Numbered from the stretch's first letter, positions 51,385 through 61,329 are shown. The stretch is 64,000 nucleotides of DNA from RCIO01 sp040880025 (GCA_040880025.1 JBBDJD010000022.1:248001-312000), one strand, 5' to 3'. Numbers and translations: made by a program. The notes: generated by a model from the sequence alone, not told the origin.

Positions 51385-53199
51385 CTAGAACACCGCCGCG
51401 CCCTGGTCCGCCCGGCCGGCCCTTTGGCGGAACCCGGCGAAAAGCTCGCGGCCGAAGCCGGATTCGTTGCCCGACAGGTCCGGAACCGTGATGTCGCGGC
51501 TGTCCAACTCTTCCGCCGGCAACAGCACTTCCAGCGTTCCGGCCTCCGCATCGATCCGCATCGGGTCCCCATTGACGATCTTGCCGATCACGCCGCCGTC
51601 GAGCGCTTCCGGCGTCACGTGGATGGCGGCGGGGACCTTGCCGGATGCGCCCGACATGCGCCCGTCGGTCACCAGCGCCACCTTCTGGCCGCGGTCCTGC
51701 AGGATGCCGAGCACAGTGGTCAGCTTGTGCAGTTCCGGCATTCCGTTGGCCTTGGGCCCCTGGAAACGCACGACCGCGATGAAATCGCCTTCGAGCGCGC
51801 CGGCCTTGAACGCGGCGTTGAGCTCGCTCTGGTCGCCGAACACCCTGGCCGGGGCCTCGATGACGCGCTGTTCCGGCTTGACCGCCGAGACCTTGATGAT
51901 CGCGTTGCCGAGATTGCCTTTCAGCACCCTGATCCCGCCATTTGCCTGGAACGGTGCGGTGGCGGTGGTGAGCACCTTGGCGTCGCCGCTGACCTTGGGC
52001 GCCGGGGTGCGGCTCACCGCGCCGTCGTCGCCCAGCCTTGCCTCGACCGCATAATGCCGCAGACCGTCGCCCCACACGGTGCGGACGTCCTCGTGCAGCA
52101 GGCCGTCATCGAGCAGTTCGCGGATCAGGAAACCGAGCCCGCCGGCGGCGTTGAAATGGTTCACGTCGGCAAGTCCGTTCGGGTAGACCCGCGCCAGAAG
52201 CGGCACGATGTCGGAAAGTTCGGAGATATCCTGCCAGCTGATCGCGATGCCGGCCGCGGCGGCCATCGCAATCAGGTGGATCGTGTGATTTGTCGAGCCG
52301 CCGGTGGCGTTGAGGCCGACAATGCCGTTGACTATGGAGCGCTCGTCGATCATCCGGCCGACAGGCGTGTATTCATTGCCAAGAGCCGTGATGGCCAGAG
52401 CCCGCTTCGCGGCCTCGCGCGTCAGCGCTTCGCGCAACGGCGTTCCCGGATTGGCGAAGGTGCCGCCCGGCGAATGCAGACCCATGATCTCCATCAGCAT
52501 CTGGTTGGAGTTTGCCGTGCCGTAGAAGGTGCAGGTGCCGGGGCCATGATAGGATTTGGACTCGGCCTCCAGCAGTTCGGCGCGGCCAACCTTGCCTTCG
52601 GCGTAAAGCTGGCGGATGCGCGACTTTTCGTCGTTGGGCAGGCCCGACGTCATCGGCCCGGCTGGAATGAAGATCGCCGGCAGATGGCCGAAGCTCAGCG
52701 CGGCGATCACAAGCCCCGGCACGATCTTGTCGCATACGCCGAGATAGATCGCTGCGTCGAACATGTTGTGCGACAGGCCGATGGCCGCCGACATGGCGAT
52801 CACGTCGCGCGAGAACAGCGACAGCTCCATGCCCGGCTGGCCCTGGGTGACGCCGTCGCACATGGCCGGAACGCCGCCGGCCACCTGCGCCACGCCGCCC
52901 GCCTCGCGCGCGGCATCCTTGATGAGTTGCGGAAAGGTCTCGAACGGCTGGTGCGCCGACAGCATGTCATTGTAGGAGGTGATGATGCCCAGATTGGGCA
53001 CGCGCCCGGTCGAAAGGGCATCCTTGTCGGCTGGGCCGCAGGCGGCGAAACCATGGGCGAGGTTGCCGCACGACAGCACGCCGCGATTGGCGGTCGAGCC
53101 TGCCGCCGCGTCGATGCGTTCCAGATAGACTTCTCGCGCCGGCTTCGACCGCTCGCGAATGCGGTCTGTGATGTTCTGGATTTCCTGTCGGACAGTCAT
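51385..53199 (-). CDS. edd: Phosphogluconate dehydratase
   Basis: A 604-residue IlvD/Edd-family iron-sulfur enzyme that converts 6-phosphogluconate to KDPG in the Entner-Doudoroff pathway. GVLSCGNLAHGF and GNEYTPVGRMI are visible, and Cys residues for the cluster lie in VPAMCDGVTQGQPGMELS. It is the third gene of zwf-pgl-edd, 12 bases after pgl. Confidence 0.96.
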   Translation of the reverse strand: MTVRQEIQNITDRIRERSKPAREVYLERIDAAAGSTANRGVLSCGNLAHGFAACGPADKDALSTGRVPNLGIITSYNDMLSAHQPFETFPQLIKDAAREAGGVAQVAGGVPAMCDGVTQGQPGMELSLFSRDVIAMSAAIGLSHNMFDAAIYLGVCDKIVPGLVIAALSFGHLPAIFIPAGPMTSGLPNDEKSRIRQLYAEGKVGRAELLEAESKSYHGPGTCTFYGTANSNQMLMEIMGLHSPGGTFANPGTPLREALTREAAKRALAITALGNEYTPVGRMIDERSIVNGIVGLNATGGSTNHTIHLIAMAAAAGIAISWQDISELSDIVPLLARVYPNGLADVNHFNAAGGLGFLIRELLDDGLLHEDVRTVWGDGLRHYAVEARLGDDGAVSRTPAPKVSGDAKVLTTATAPFQANGGIRVLKGNLGNAIIKVSAVKPEQRVIEAPARVFGDQSELNAAFKAGALEGDFIAVVRFQGPKANGMPELHKLTTVLGILQDRGQKVALVTDGRMSGASGKVPAAIHVTPEALDGGVIGKIVNGDPMRIDAEAGTLEVLLPAEELDSRDITVPDLSGNESGFGRELFAGFRQRAGRADQGAAVF

Positions 53200-53211
53200 G
53201 TTTCGTCTCTT

Positions 53212-53919
53212 TCAAGCGGCCCAGTAGATCTGAGGCGCGGTGGCCGCTTCGGCAAAGAAGCGGGCGATTGGCAATTCGCCTTCGGCGAGCGCCTGGGTGA
53301 GAATGTTTCTGCGCTCCCCGCTCTCGATGTGCAGCACGAGGAGGCGGGCGCAGGCGAGCAACTGCATCGAAAGCGTCACACGCGGTTCACCGGCGCTTTG
53401 CGCATGAACCGGCAGCACGGCCTTGCCGTTCCGGTTCACATGGAGCGCATCGAGGTTTTTGGCATCGGGAAAGAACGAGGCGGTGTGGCCGTCCGGCCCC
53501 ATGCCGAGCACGGCCACGTCGAGCGGCGCGGGCAGCGCCGAGACCTTTGCATCGGCCTTGATTGCCGCTTCCTCGACCGACCCCTCGGGCGAGTACAGCG
53601 GCAGCAGCATTGCATCGGCGGCCCTGTCCCGCATGAGATGCGTGCGCGCCAGTTTCTCGTTCGAGCGCTCATCGTCGGGCGGAACGAAACGTTCGTCGAC
53701 CAGGACGATCGTCACCCTGTCCCATGCAATCGGAAGATGGGACAGGGCTTCAAAGAGCCGCCTGGGCGTCCGTCCGCCAGAGACCGCCAGTGTGGCTGCT
53801 CCTCGCAGGGCGATGGCCTCGCCGAGGGTGTCACCTATGCGCCTGGCCAGCGCATCCGCCAGTTCGTCGGGCGAGCCGAATTCGTGCCACTCGGCCTTGT
53901 GCCGGACCGCTGGGGTCAT
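53212..53919 (-). CDS. pgl: 6-phosphogluconolactonase
   Basis: A 235-residue enzyme hydrolysing 6-phosphogluconolactone. LAVSGGRTPRRLFEAL, LVDERFVPPDDERSNEKL and LGMGPDGHTASFFP are family motifs. The start at 53919 overlaps the zwf stop by ATGA; a longer upstream frame is not needed. Confidence 0.95.
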   Translation of the reverse strand: MTPAVRHKAEWHEFGSPDELADALARRIGDTLGEAIALRGAATLAVSGGRTPRRLFEALSHLPIAWDRVTIVLVDERFVPPDDERSNEKLARTHLMRDRAADAMLLPLYSPEGSVEEAAIKADAKVSALPAPLDVAVLGMGPDGHTASFFPDAKNLDALHVNRNGKAVLPVHAQSAGEPRVTLSMQLLACARLLVLHIESGERRNILTQALAEGELPIARFFAEAATAPQIYWAA

Positions 53920-55388
53920 GTGCTCTCGTGCCACGTCCGCCCGTCGCGCTCGATCAGCGCGATCGAGCTCGAAGGCCCCCAGGTGCCCGCGGTATAGCCC
54001 TGGGCCGGCTGGCGGTTCTCCTCCCAGGCGCCGTGGATGGGATCGATCCACGCCCATGCGGCCTCTACTTCGTCGCGGCGCATGAACAGCGTCTGGTTGC
54101 CGCGCACGACGTCCATGACAAGGCGTTCATAGGCGTCGGGATTGCGTTCCTCGAACGATTCCGCGAACGACATGTCGAGTGGCACGTGCCTGAGCCGCAT
54201 GCCCCCCGGACCGGGATCCTTGATCATGATCCACTGCTTCACGCCTTCGTCTGGCTGCAGCCGGATGACCAGCTGGTTGGGCGAAACGGTTCCCGCCGCT
54301 TCCTCGAAGATCGAGTGCGGGATCGGCTTGAATTCGATCACGATTTCGGACACGCGGGCCGCCAGCCGCTTGCCGGTGCGCAGATAGAACGGCACGCCGG
54401 CCCAGCGCCAGTTCTCTATCTCCGCCTTGATGGCGACGAAGGTCTCGGTCTCGCTTTCGCCATTGCCGAGTTCTTCCAGATAGCCCTTCACCGCGCCGCC
54501 GGACGAGGCGCCCGCCTTGTACTGGCCGCGCACGGTGCTCTTGACCGCTTCGCCGTTCGTGATCCGGTGCAGCGAGCGGAGCACCTTCAGCTTCTCGTCG
54601 CGCACCGCATCGGCGTCGAGCGAGGCGGGCGGCTCCATAGCGACGAGGCACAGCAGTTGCAGGAGGTGGTTTTGCACCATGTCGCGCAGCGCGCCTGCCC
54701 TGTCGTAATAGCTGACGCGGTCCTCAAGCCCGACTGTCTCGCCCACCGTGATCTGCACATGGTCGACATGGGCGGAATTCCATAGCGGCTCGAAGAGATT
54801 GTTGGCGAAGCGCAACGCCATCAGGTTCTGCACCGTCTCCTTGCCGAGATAGTGGTCGATGCGGAAGATCTGATGCTCGCTGAACACCTGTCCGATCGCG
54901 TCGTTGAGCTCGCGCGCCGAGGCCTGGCTGCGCCCGATCGGCTTTTCCACCACGATGCGCGCGAGCGGCGTGACCAGCCCGCAGCTGTGAAGCTGGCGCG
55001 AAATGTCGCCGAACAGGCCGGGCGCCACGGCAAGATAGAATACCCGGATGCTCTGGGTGTCGCCGATGGCGGAGGCGAGCTCGGAAAACCCGTCGCCGGA
55101 CTTTGCGTCGACCGGGACGTAGCTCAGCCGCGCGATGAACTTGTCGATCTCGGCCGGGTCGCGATCCCCGTCGCCGACATGCTCGTCGATCGCCTTGCGG
55201 GCAAACGCCTGGAATTCCTCGGTCGAGAGTTTCGACCGCGACGCCCCGATGATGCGGGTGGGCTCCGAGAACTGGCCGGCGCGCTGGCGCTGGTACAGCG
55301 CCGGAATCAGCTTGCGCTCCGACAGGTCGCCCGTGCCACCGAAGACGATGAAGTCGAACGGGTCGACGGGAATGGTCTGGCTTGTCAT
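53916..55388 (-). CDS. zwf: Glucose-6-phosphate 1-dehydrogenase
   Basis: A 490-residue enzyme oxidising glucose 6-phosphate with NAD(P). FIVFGGTGDLSERKLIPALY is the nucleotide-binding loop and RIDHYLGKETVQNLMALRF the substrate site with the catalytic region. First gene of the Entner-Doudoroff operon, with a promoter in the 55389-55582 gap. Confidence 0.98.
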   Translation of the reverse strand: MTSQTIPVDPFDFIVFGGTGDLSERKLIPALYQRQRAGQFSEPTRIIGASRSKLSTEEFQAFARKAIDEHVGDGDRDPAEIDKFIARLSYVPVDAKSGDGFSELASAIGDTQSIRVFYLAVAPGLFGDISRQLHSCGLVTPLARIVVEKPIGRSQASARELNDAIGQVFSEHQIFRIDHYLGKETVQNLMALRFANNLFEPLWNSAHVDHVQITVGETVGLEDRVSYYDRAGALRDMVQNHLLQLLCLVAMEPPASLDADAVRDEKLKVLRSLHRITNGEAVKSTVRGQYKAGASSGGAVKGYLEELGNGESETETFVAIKAEIENWRWAGVPFYLRTGKRLAARVSEIVIEFKPIPHSIFEEAAGTVSPNQLVIRLQPDEGVKQWIMIKDPGPGGMRLRHVPLDMSFAESFEERNPDAYERLVMDVVRGNQTLFMRRDEVEAAWAWIDPIHGAWEENRQPAQGYTAGTWGPSSSIALIERDGRTWHEST

Positions 55389-55582
55389 GTCTTCGTTCCG
55401 TTCCTGCGCGCCGCGTATAATCTAATCGATTTAGATTGGCCAGTGCCGTTCGCCTGATCCAGCGGCCTTGACACCGCATGCCGCGCCGGGTTTCACCTCA
55501 TTTCGTTTCGAAGCCGCAGCATAGCGCTATTTCGCAGGTGCAGCATAGGCTTGCGACAAAGCGAAGCAGCAGGGAATTCAGC

Positions 55583-57058
55583 ATGGGAAGCCAGGGCAAA
55601 CAGGCCGCAGCGCAAGCGCTTGCCTACATGAACCTGATCGACGGGAAACCGGCTGACGCGTTGTCGGGCAAGCGTATGGACGTGGTATGCCCGTCCGACG
55701 GAGAGGTGTTTGCCACAATCGCCGCTTCGGGCGAAGCCGATGTGGACCGGGCGGTGAAGGCCGCGCGCAAGGCATTCGACGAAGGCCCGTGGAGCCGCAT
55801 GCCGGCGGTCGATCAAGGCCGTTGCCTGACTCGGCTTTTTCACCTGGTCGAGAAGCACGGCGACGAGCTGGCCGCGCTGGAATCGCGCGATACCGGCAAG
55901 CCGGCGAGACAGGGCCGCGCCGATGTCACCGCGACCATGCGCTATTACGAATTCTACGGCGGCGCGGGCGACAAGATTCACGGCGACACGATACCGTTCC
56001 TTGACGGCTACACCGCGCTGACATTGCGTGAGCCGCACGGCGTCGTCGCCGGCATCATCCCCTGGAATTACCCCCTGCAGATTCTTGCCCGTGTCGCCGG
56101 CGCGGCGCTTGCGATGGGCAACACGCTGGTGGTCAAGCCGGCAGAGGACGCTTCGCTGTCAACGATCCGCATCGCCGAGCTTGCGCTGGAAGCGGGCATA
56201 CCGGCGGGCGTGTTCAATGTCGTGACAGGCTATGGCCGTGACGCGGGGGCGGCGCTGTCCGGCCACCCGCAGGTGGACTACGTGACCTTCACGGGATCGC
56301 CGATGACCGGCACCGCGATCCAGCAGGCGGCGGCGGTCAACAATCGCGGCGTGACCATGGAACTGGGCGGCAAGTCGCCGCAGATCGTCTTCGCCGATGC
56401 CGATCTCGACGCGGCGATGCCGGTTCTGGTCAACGCGATCATCCAGAATGGCGGGCAGACCTGTTCGGCCGGCAGCCGCGTCCTGATCGAGAAGCCTGTC
56501 TATCGCGAAGTGGCGAAGGGATTGGCCGAGCGCTTCTCACGCCTTGTCGCCGGCCCGCATGACGCCGATCTCGACATCGGCCCGCTGATCAATCCCAGCC
56601 AGCTTCAGCGTGTGTCCGGCTATGTCGCTGCCGCCGAGGAAGCCGGCATCGAGGTTCTGGCGCGCGGTTCCGTCCACGCCGATGCGCCCAGGGGCGGCTA
56701 TTATTTCGCGCCGGCGCTGTTTGGCGCCGTCGATCCCGGCGCTGCGATCGCGCAGGAAGAGGTATTCGGACCGGTCCTGTCGCTGTTTCCGTTCGAGGGT
56801 GAGGAGGACGCCGTGCGGCTGGCCAACGACACCGAATTCGGCCTCGTCGCCGGAATCTGGACGAAGGATGGCGGACGCCAGCACCGGGTCGCCAAGCGGG
56901 TGCGCGCCGGCCAGGTCTTCGTCAACGGCTATGGCGCGGGCGGCGGCATCGAACTGCCCTTCGGCGGGTTCAAGAAATCCGGCCACGGCCGTGAAAAGGG
57001 TTTCGAGGCGCTCTACGACATGTCGGCGACCAAGACGATCGTGTTCAATCATGGGTGA
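55583..57058 (+). CDS. Aldehyde dehydrogenase family protein
   Basis: A 491-residue NAD(P)-dependent ALDH. Catalytic Glu in MELGGKSPQIVFADADLD and Cys in NGGQTCSAGSRV are present. The start at 55583 is preceded by AGGGA; the longer upstream frame is unlikely. Substrate unknown. The gene is followed by a MntA/HepT-type pair and then an SDR gene, all rightward and tightly spaced. Confidence 0.93.
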   Translation: MGSQGKQAAAQALAYMNLIDGKPADALSGKRMDVVCPSDGEVFATIAASGEADVDRAVKAARKAFDEGPWSRMPAVDQGRCLTRLFHLVEKHGDELAALESRDTGKPARQGRADVTATMRYYEFYGGAGDKIHGDTIPFLDGYTALTLREPHGVVAGIIPWNYPLQILARVAGAALAMGNTLVVKPAEDASLSTIRIAELALEAGIPAGVFNVVTGYGRDAGAALSGHPQVDYVTFTGSPMTGTAIQQAAAVNNRGVTMELGGKSPQIVFADADLDAAMPVLVNAIIQNGGQTCSAGSRVLIEKPVYREVAKGLAERFSRLVAGPHDADLDIGPLINPSQLQRVSGYVAAAEEAGIEVLARGSVHADAPRGGYYFAPALFGAVDPGAAIAQEEVFGPVLSLFPFEGEEDAVRLANDTEFGLVAGIWTKDGGRQHRVAKRVRAGQVFVNGYGAGGGIELPFGGFKKSGHGREKGFEALYDMSATKTIVFNHG

Positions 57059-57111
57059 GAATCGGTCAGTCGGGATTTGAACTGAGGAAGGCCCCAGAGT
57101 ATTCTCTGCAA

Positions 57112-57408
57112 ATGGACCGAGACAGCATCATCGCCACGCTGCGAAAGCACCAACAGGAACTGCACCGGCAGGGCGTTTCCCATGTCGCCCTGTTCGGCTC
57201 GTTCGCGCGCGATGAGGCAAACCGCTCAAGCGACATCGACATCCTGATCGACCTCGACCCGGATGTTTCCCTCTCCGTCTTCGATTATGTCGGCGTGAAG
57301 GATTACATCGCCGGTCTGTTCGACATGCCGGTCGATGTGGTCAACAGGCGCGGCCTCAAATCCCATCTGAGAACACACGCCCTGGCCGATGTGGTCGATG
57401 CCTTCTGA
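57112..57408 (+). CDS. MntA-like nucleotidyltransferase antitoxin
   Basis: A 98-residue MNT-fold protein. LFGSFARDEANRSSDIDIL contains GS followed by D41-x-D43, the minimal nucleotidyltransferase motif. MntA enzymes AMPylate and silence HepT HEPN toxins. It ends inside the start of the HepT-like gene (overlap 57389-57408). The ATG at 57112 is chosen over one at 57055 that overlaps the ALDH stop. Confidence 0.88.
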   Translation: MDRDSIIATLRKHQQELHRQGVSHVALFGSFARDEANRSSDIDILIDLDPDVSLSVFDYVGVKDYIAGLFDMPVDVVNRRGLKSHLRTHALADVVDAF

Positions 57409-57751
57409 CGATCGCGACCGTGTTCTCCAGACGCTTGCCCGCAATATCAGGCTCGCCCGGGAGTTCGTCGAAGGCTACACGGTCGAAAGCTTCGCCGCCG
57501 ACGAACGCGCCATCTACGCCGTAACGCGTTGCCTGGAGATCATTTCGGAAGCATCTCGCCGCCTGCCGGACCATATCAAGAAGCGCCATCCCGGCGTTCC
57601 ATGGATCCAGATCGCCGGCGCCGGCAACGTGTATCGCCATGACTATGAGGATGTCCTCGCCGGCCTTCTGTGGAATACGGTGCACAAGCACCTGGACGAG
57701 CTGGAACAGGCCGTGCGGATCGAGAATGCACGACGAACAAAGGAAAGCTGA
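57389..57751 (+). CDS. HepT-like HEPN (DUF86) protein
   Basis: A 120-residue helical protein paired with the MntA-like gene. The HEPN active-site region reads IAGAGNVYRHDYEDVL; His84 and Tyr86 fit the H-x-Y end, but the position of the usual Arg (Rx4HxY) is Gly79, while Arg83 precedes His84. This may be a divergent or inactive HEPN. Its stop abuts the SDR start (57752). ATG at 57389 or 57398. Confidence 0.82.
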   Translation: MWSMPSDDRDRVLQTLARNIRLAREFVEGYTVESFAADERAIYAVTRCLEIISEASRRLPDHIKKRHPGVPWIQIAGAGNVYRHDYEDVLAGLLWNTVHKHLDELEQAVRIENARRTKES

Positions 57752-58501
57752 ATGCCACGACTGAAAGACAAGGTCGCCATCATCACCGGCGCGGCTTCCG
57801 GCTTCGGCGAGGGCATGGCCAAGCGCTTCGCCGAGGAAGGCGCCAGGGTCGTCGTGGCCGACATCAACTTTCGCGGCGCCCAGCGCGTCGCCAAGGAAAT
57901 CGGCGACAACGCGGTCTGCGTTCAGACCGACGTCTCGCTGAAATCCGAATTCGACGAGATGATGGATGTGACGATGAAGGCCTTCGGCCGCGTCGACATC
58001 ATGGTCAACAATGCCGGCTACACGCACCGCAATGGCGACATGCTGGACGTCGACGAGGAGACGTTCGATCTTATCACCGCCGTCAACATGAAGGCGATCT
58101 ATTACGCGGCGCGCGTGGTCGTGCCGGTCATGGAAAAACAGGGCGGCGGGTCGATCATCACCACTGCCTCGACGGCGGGGCTGCGGCCGCGTCCGGGTCT
58201 GACATGGTATAATGCTTCGAAGGGCTGGGCGATCACCGCCACCAAGTCGATGGCGGTGGAGCTGGCGCCCAGGAACATCCGCGTCAACTGCCTGTGTCCC
58301 GTCGCCGGCGAGACCGGCATGCTGGCCCAGTTCATGGGCGAGGACACACCGGAACTGCGTGCCAAATTCCGCGCTTCGATTCCTCTCGGGCGACTGTCGC
58401 AGCCGCTCGACATCGCCAATGCGGCCCTGTGGCTGGCATCCGACGAGGCCGAGTTCATCACCGGCGTGGCGCTCGAGGTCGACGGCGGACGGTGCATCTG
58501 A
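57752..58501 (+). CDS. Short-chain dehydrogenase/reductase
   Basis: A 249-residue classical SDR. IITGAASGFGEGMAKRFAEE is the NAD(P) loop, NNAGYTHRNG the structural motif, and WYNASKGW the catalytic Tyr-x3-Lys. Resembles 3-oxoacyl-ACP reductase or glucose-1-dehydrogenase-like enzymes; substrate unknown, probably shared with the ALDH upstream. Confidence 0.93.
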   Translation: MPRLKDKVAIITGAASGFGEGMAKRFAEEGARVVVADINFRGAQRVAKEIGDNAVCVQTDVSLKSEFDEMMDVTMKAFGRVDIMVNNAGYTHRNGDMLDVDEETFDLITAVNMKAIYYAARVVVPVMEKQGGGSIITTASTAGLRPRPGLTWYNASKGWAITATKSMAVELAPRNIRVNCLCPVAGETGMLAQFMGEDTPELRAKFRASIPLGRLSQPLDIANAALWLASDEAEFITGVALEVDGGRCI

Positions 58502-58569
58502 TCGATGATTGATCGCAGCATGCAGCGTCGCCCGCTGAACCGGCATAGCCGCAACAAGGCAGGCCGCCG

Positions 58570-60339
58570 ATGACCGGCGACCAGATATTCCTCTTCGGGC
58601 TTCTTGCCGCCGTCTTCGCCATGCTGGTTTGGGGGCGTGTCCGCTACGATCTCGTGGCGTTCGCCGCGCTGATCATCGCCGTCGCAGGCGGCGCGGTCGA
58701 CCCCCATGACGCTTTCGAAGGTTTCGGCCACGAGGCCGTCGTCATCATCGCGCTTGTGCTCATCGTTTCACGCGCAATGCTGAATTCGGGCGCGGTCGAG
58801 CTGATCGCGCAGTTCGTCGTCTCGCCCGACCGTTCGCTGCCATCCCATATCAGCGTCATGTCGGTCGTTGGAGCCGCGCTGTCGGCCGTCATCAACAATG
58901 TCGCGGCCCTCGTCATCCTGATGACGCTCGACATCGAAACGGCGAAAAAGGCCAAGCGCGCCGTTTCGCTTTCGCTGATGCCGCTTTCCTTCGCGACGAT
59001 CCTGGGCGGCATGATCACGCTGATCGGCACCCCGCCCAACATCGTGATTGCCCAGTTTCGCGAACGGGCGCTGGGCGAACCGTTTTCCATGTTCGACTTC
59101 TCGCCGGTGGGGCTGGTCTGTGCGACGGCGGGCATCCTGTTTGTTGCTCTGGTCGGCTGGCGTCTGATCCCCCAGGATGGCCGGAAAGCCGCGGCCGAAG
59201 ATGGCGAAGCCGGGCTTTTTGTCGCCGAGGCCAAGGTGCCGGAAGGCTCGAAATCGATCGGCAAACAAGTGTCCGAACTCTATGAATTGAGCGAGGAGCA
59301 CGATGTCGCCATCGTCGGCCTCGTGCGGCGCGGCAAGCGGTTTCCGGGCCTCGCTTCGGGTGAGGAAATCCGCAAGAATGATTTCCTGATGCTGGAAGGC
59401 AACCCGAAGGCGATCGAAACCTTCATCGGCGCTGCGGGGTTGAATGCCGCCGGCACCGACAAGCATGGCGGGCTGACCGGACGGTCGCTGACCATGATCG
59501 AGGCGATCGTGCCCGACGGCGCTCGCATGGCCGGCCGCACCGCGCTCGATCTCAGGCTGCTCTACCGCCGCGGCGTCACCCTGTTGGGCGTATCACGGCA
59601 AGGCAGGCGGTTTCGCGAACGCGTGCGCAGCCTGACCATCAAACCGGGCGATGTCGTGCTGCTTCTCGGACCGGAAAGCCGCGTCAACAACGCCGCCGAA
59701 TGGCTGGGTGTGCTGCCGATCGCCGACAAAAGCCACGCCGTCATTCAGCGCAGCAAGGCGCTGTTCGCCATCGGCACTTTTGCCGTGGCTGTGGGGCTCT
59801 CCGTGATCGGCTTGTTGCCGCTGGCGATCGCCCTGGCCGGCGCGGTGGCGGTCTACGCCGCCTTCAGTCTCATCAGTCCGCGCGAGGTCTACGAGAGCGT
59901 AGAATGGCCGGTGATCGTGCTTCTGGCCTGCCTGATCCCGCTGGGACTGGCGCTCGAGGAATCGGGCGGCACGGCCCTGATCGCCGATCTCATTGTCAAA
60001 TGGACCTTCAACTTGCCGGCATGGGCGATCCTCATGGCGGTCATGGTGGTGACCATGACGCTTTCGGACTTCCTCAACAATGTGGCCACGGCCTTGATCG
60101 CCGCCCCCATCGCCATGGAGGTCGCCGGGCGTCTCGACGTCTCGCCCGACCCGTTCCTGATGGGTGTCGCCGTCGCGGCATCCTGCGCGTTCCTCACGCC
60201 CATCGGCCACAAGAACAACACCATCATCATGGGACCCGGCGGCTACCGTTTCGGCGACTATTGGCGCATGGGCCTGCCGCTGGAGATCATCATCATCGCG
60301 GTGTCGGTGCCGTCCATTCTGTTCTTCTGGCCGCTGTAG
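58570..60339 (+). CDS. SLC13/CitM-type transporter with TrkA-C domains
   Basis: A 589-residue inner-membrane permease of the SLC13 family. Hydrophobic segments flank two cytoplasmic TrkA-C-like domains (AEAKVPEGSKSIGKQVSELY and LTGRSLTMIEAIVPDGARMA). The pattern NNVAALVILMTLDIETAKKA with GTPPNIVIAQ and a mirrored LNNVATALIAAPI is the SLC13 repeat. Likely imports a dicarboxylate or sulfate-like anion. It follows the SDR gene; its stop is 4 bases from the convergent VOC stop. Confidence 0.92.
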   Translation: MTGDQIFLFGLLAAVFAMLVWGRVRYDLVAFAALIIAVAGGAVDPHDAFEGFGHEAVVIIALVLIVSRAMLNSGAVELIAQFVVSPDRSLPSHISVMSVVGAALSAVINNVAALVILMTLDIETAKKAKRAVSLSLMPLSFATILGGMITLIGTPPNIVIAQFRERALGEPFSMFDFSPVGLVCATAGILFVALVGWRLIPQDGRKAAAEDGEAGLFVAEAKVPEGSKSIGKQVSELYELSEEHDVAIVGLVRRGKRFPGLASGEEIRKNDFLMLEGNPKAIETFIGAAGLNAAGTDKHGGLTGRSLTMIEAIVPDGARMAGRTALDLRLLYRRGVTLLGVSRQGRRFRERVRSLTIKPGDVVLLLGPESRVNNAAEWLGVLPIADKSHAVIQRSKALFAIGTFAVAVGLSVIGLLPLAIALAGAVAVYAAFSLISPREVYESVEWPVIVLLACLIPLGLALEESGGTALIADLIVKWTFNLPAWAILMAVMVVTMTLSDFLNNVATALIAAPIAMEVAGRLDVSPDPFLMGVAVAASCAFLTPIGHKNNTIIMGPGGYRFGDYWRMGLPLEIIIIAVSVPSILFFWPL

Positions 60340-60343
60340 AGGC

Positions 60344-60760
60344 TCACGCCGCCGCGACGGCTTCTTTCGGCCCGACGAGCGCCCATTTCAGCCCGTACTC
60401 GTCGCGCATCATGGCGTAGCGGTCGCCCCAGAAGGCGTCATGCGGCTCCATCACGGAGATGAAGCCTGCGCCGATGGCGCGGTTCCACCATTCCCGCAGA
60501 TTGTCTACGGTGATGTGCAGCGTGCAACTGCCCGCGCCCGTCTCAGTCATGCCGTGCTCCGGGAAGGGGTCGTTGATCATCATCGCGCTGCCGTTGATGA
60601 TCATCTCGCAGTGCATCAGCCGGCCGTCATCGACGACGCGCGTGTCGATGATTTCCGCGCCGAGCGCCTTCTCGTAGAGATTCGATGCGGCTTTTGCGTC
60701 GGATACGCAGACATAGGGAATGACGCCCTTGTAGGGGTCCTTCATTTCGGTGACGGTCAT
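60344..60760 (-). CDS. VOC family protein (PhnB/glyoxalase-like)
   Basis: A 138-residue protein of two beta-alpha-beta-beta-beta repeats (YVCVSDAKAASNLYEKALGA, MINDPFPEHGMTETGAG and TLHITVDNLREWWNRAIGAG). It resembles PhnB-like proteins that often accompany ECF42 sigma operons. The start at 60760 is preceded by GGAG and follows SRPBCC by 23 bases. Confidence 0.88.
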   Translation of the reverse strand: MTVTEMKDPYKGVIPYVCVSDAKAASNLYEKALGAEIIDTRVVDDGRLMHCEMIINGSAMMINDPFPEHGMTETGAGSCTLHITVDNLREWWNRAIGAGFISVMEPHDAFWGDRYAMMRDEYGLKWALVGPKEAVAAA

Positions 60761-60783
60761 GGGAGGTCTCCTGCGGTTCTTTC

Positions 60784-61260
60784 TCAGAGCGTCTTCGCCA
60801 GTTCCTCGAGCTGGGTTGCGCACTGTCCCCAGCCTTCATGGAAGCCCATCTTCTCGTGTTCTTCCTTGTCCTCGGCCCGCCAGTGCCGGGCGCGGGCGGT
60901 GTATTTCGTCTTGCCACCGCCGGCATCCTCGAAGGTGACGATGGCGGTGAAGAACGGCTTTTCGGCCGGTACCCATCCGGCCGAGTAGGCGTCGGTAGTG
61001 ACGATCTTCTCGTTCTCCACAACCTCGAGATAGACGCCCGATGCCGGGAACACTTCGCCTTCGGGGCCGTGCATGGTGAATTTGCTGGCGCCGCCCGGGC
61101 GCATGTCGATCTCGGCGTCCCTGATCGTCCACGGCTTTGGCGCGAACCACTGTTCGAGCAGCTTCGGGTCGCTCCAGCAGCGGAACACCTTTTCGCGCGG
61201 CGCATCGATGATGCGCTCCAGAACGAGGTCGAATTGGTGGTTTTGATGGTTGGCGGTCAT
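60784..61260 (-). CDS. SRPBCC/AHSA1 family protein
   Basis: A 158-residue START-like fold protein (LVLERIIDAPREKVFRCWSD and HEKMGFHEGWGQCATQLEEL). AHSA1/SRPBCC proteins bind hydrophobic ligands. Third gene of YCII - ECF42 - SRPBCC - VOC. Confidence 0.9.
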   Translation of the reverse strand: MTANHQNHQFDLVLERIIDAPREKVFRCWSDPKLLEQWFAPKPWTIRDAEIDMRPGGASKFTMHGPEGEVFPASGVYLEVVENEKIVTTDAYSAGWVPAEKPFFTAIVTFEDAGGGKTKYTARARHWRAEDKEEHEKMGFHEGWGQCATQLEELAKTL

Positions 61261-61329
61261 GGTCGTTTCTCCTCAATCTCGCTTATGTCCCAAGGACGTG
61301 CCGGCGCCGCCTGCCCCGACATTTCGAAA

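Noticed and set aside
51367..53997. Very long plus-strand frame opposite edd, pgl and zwf
   Set aside because: It is antisense to well-identified enzymes; its translation is rich in Arg, His and Gly and matches no family. High GC makes such antisense frames long.
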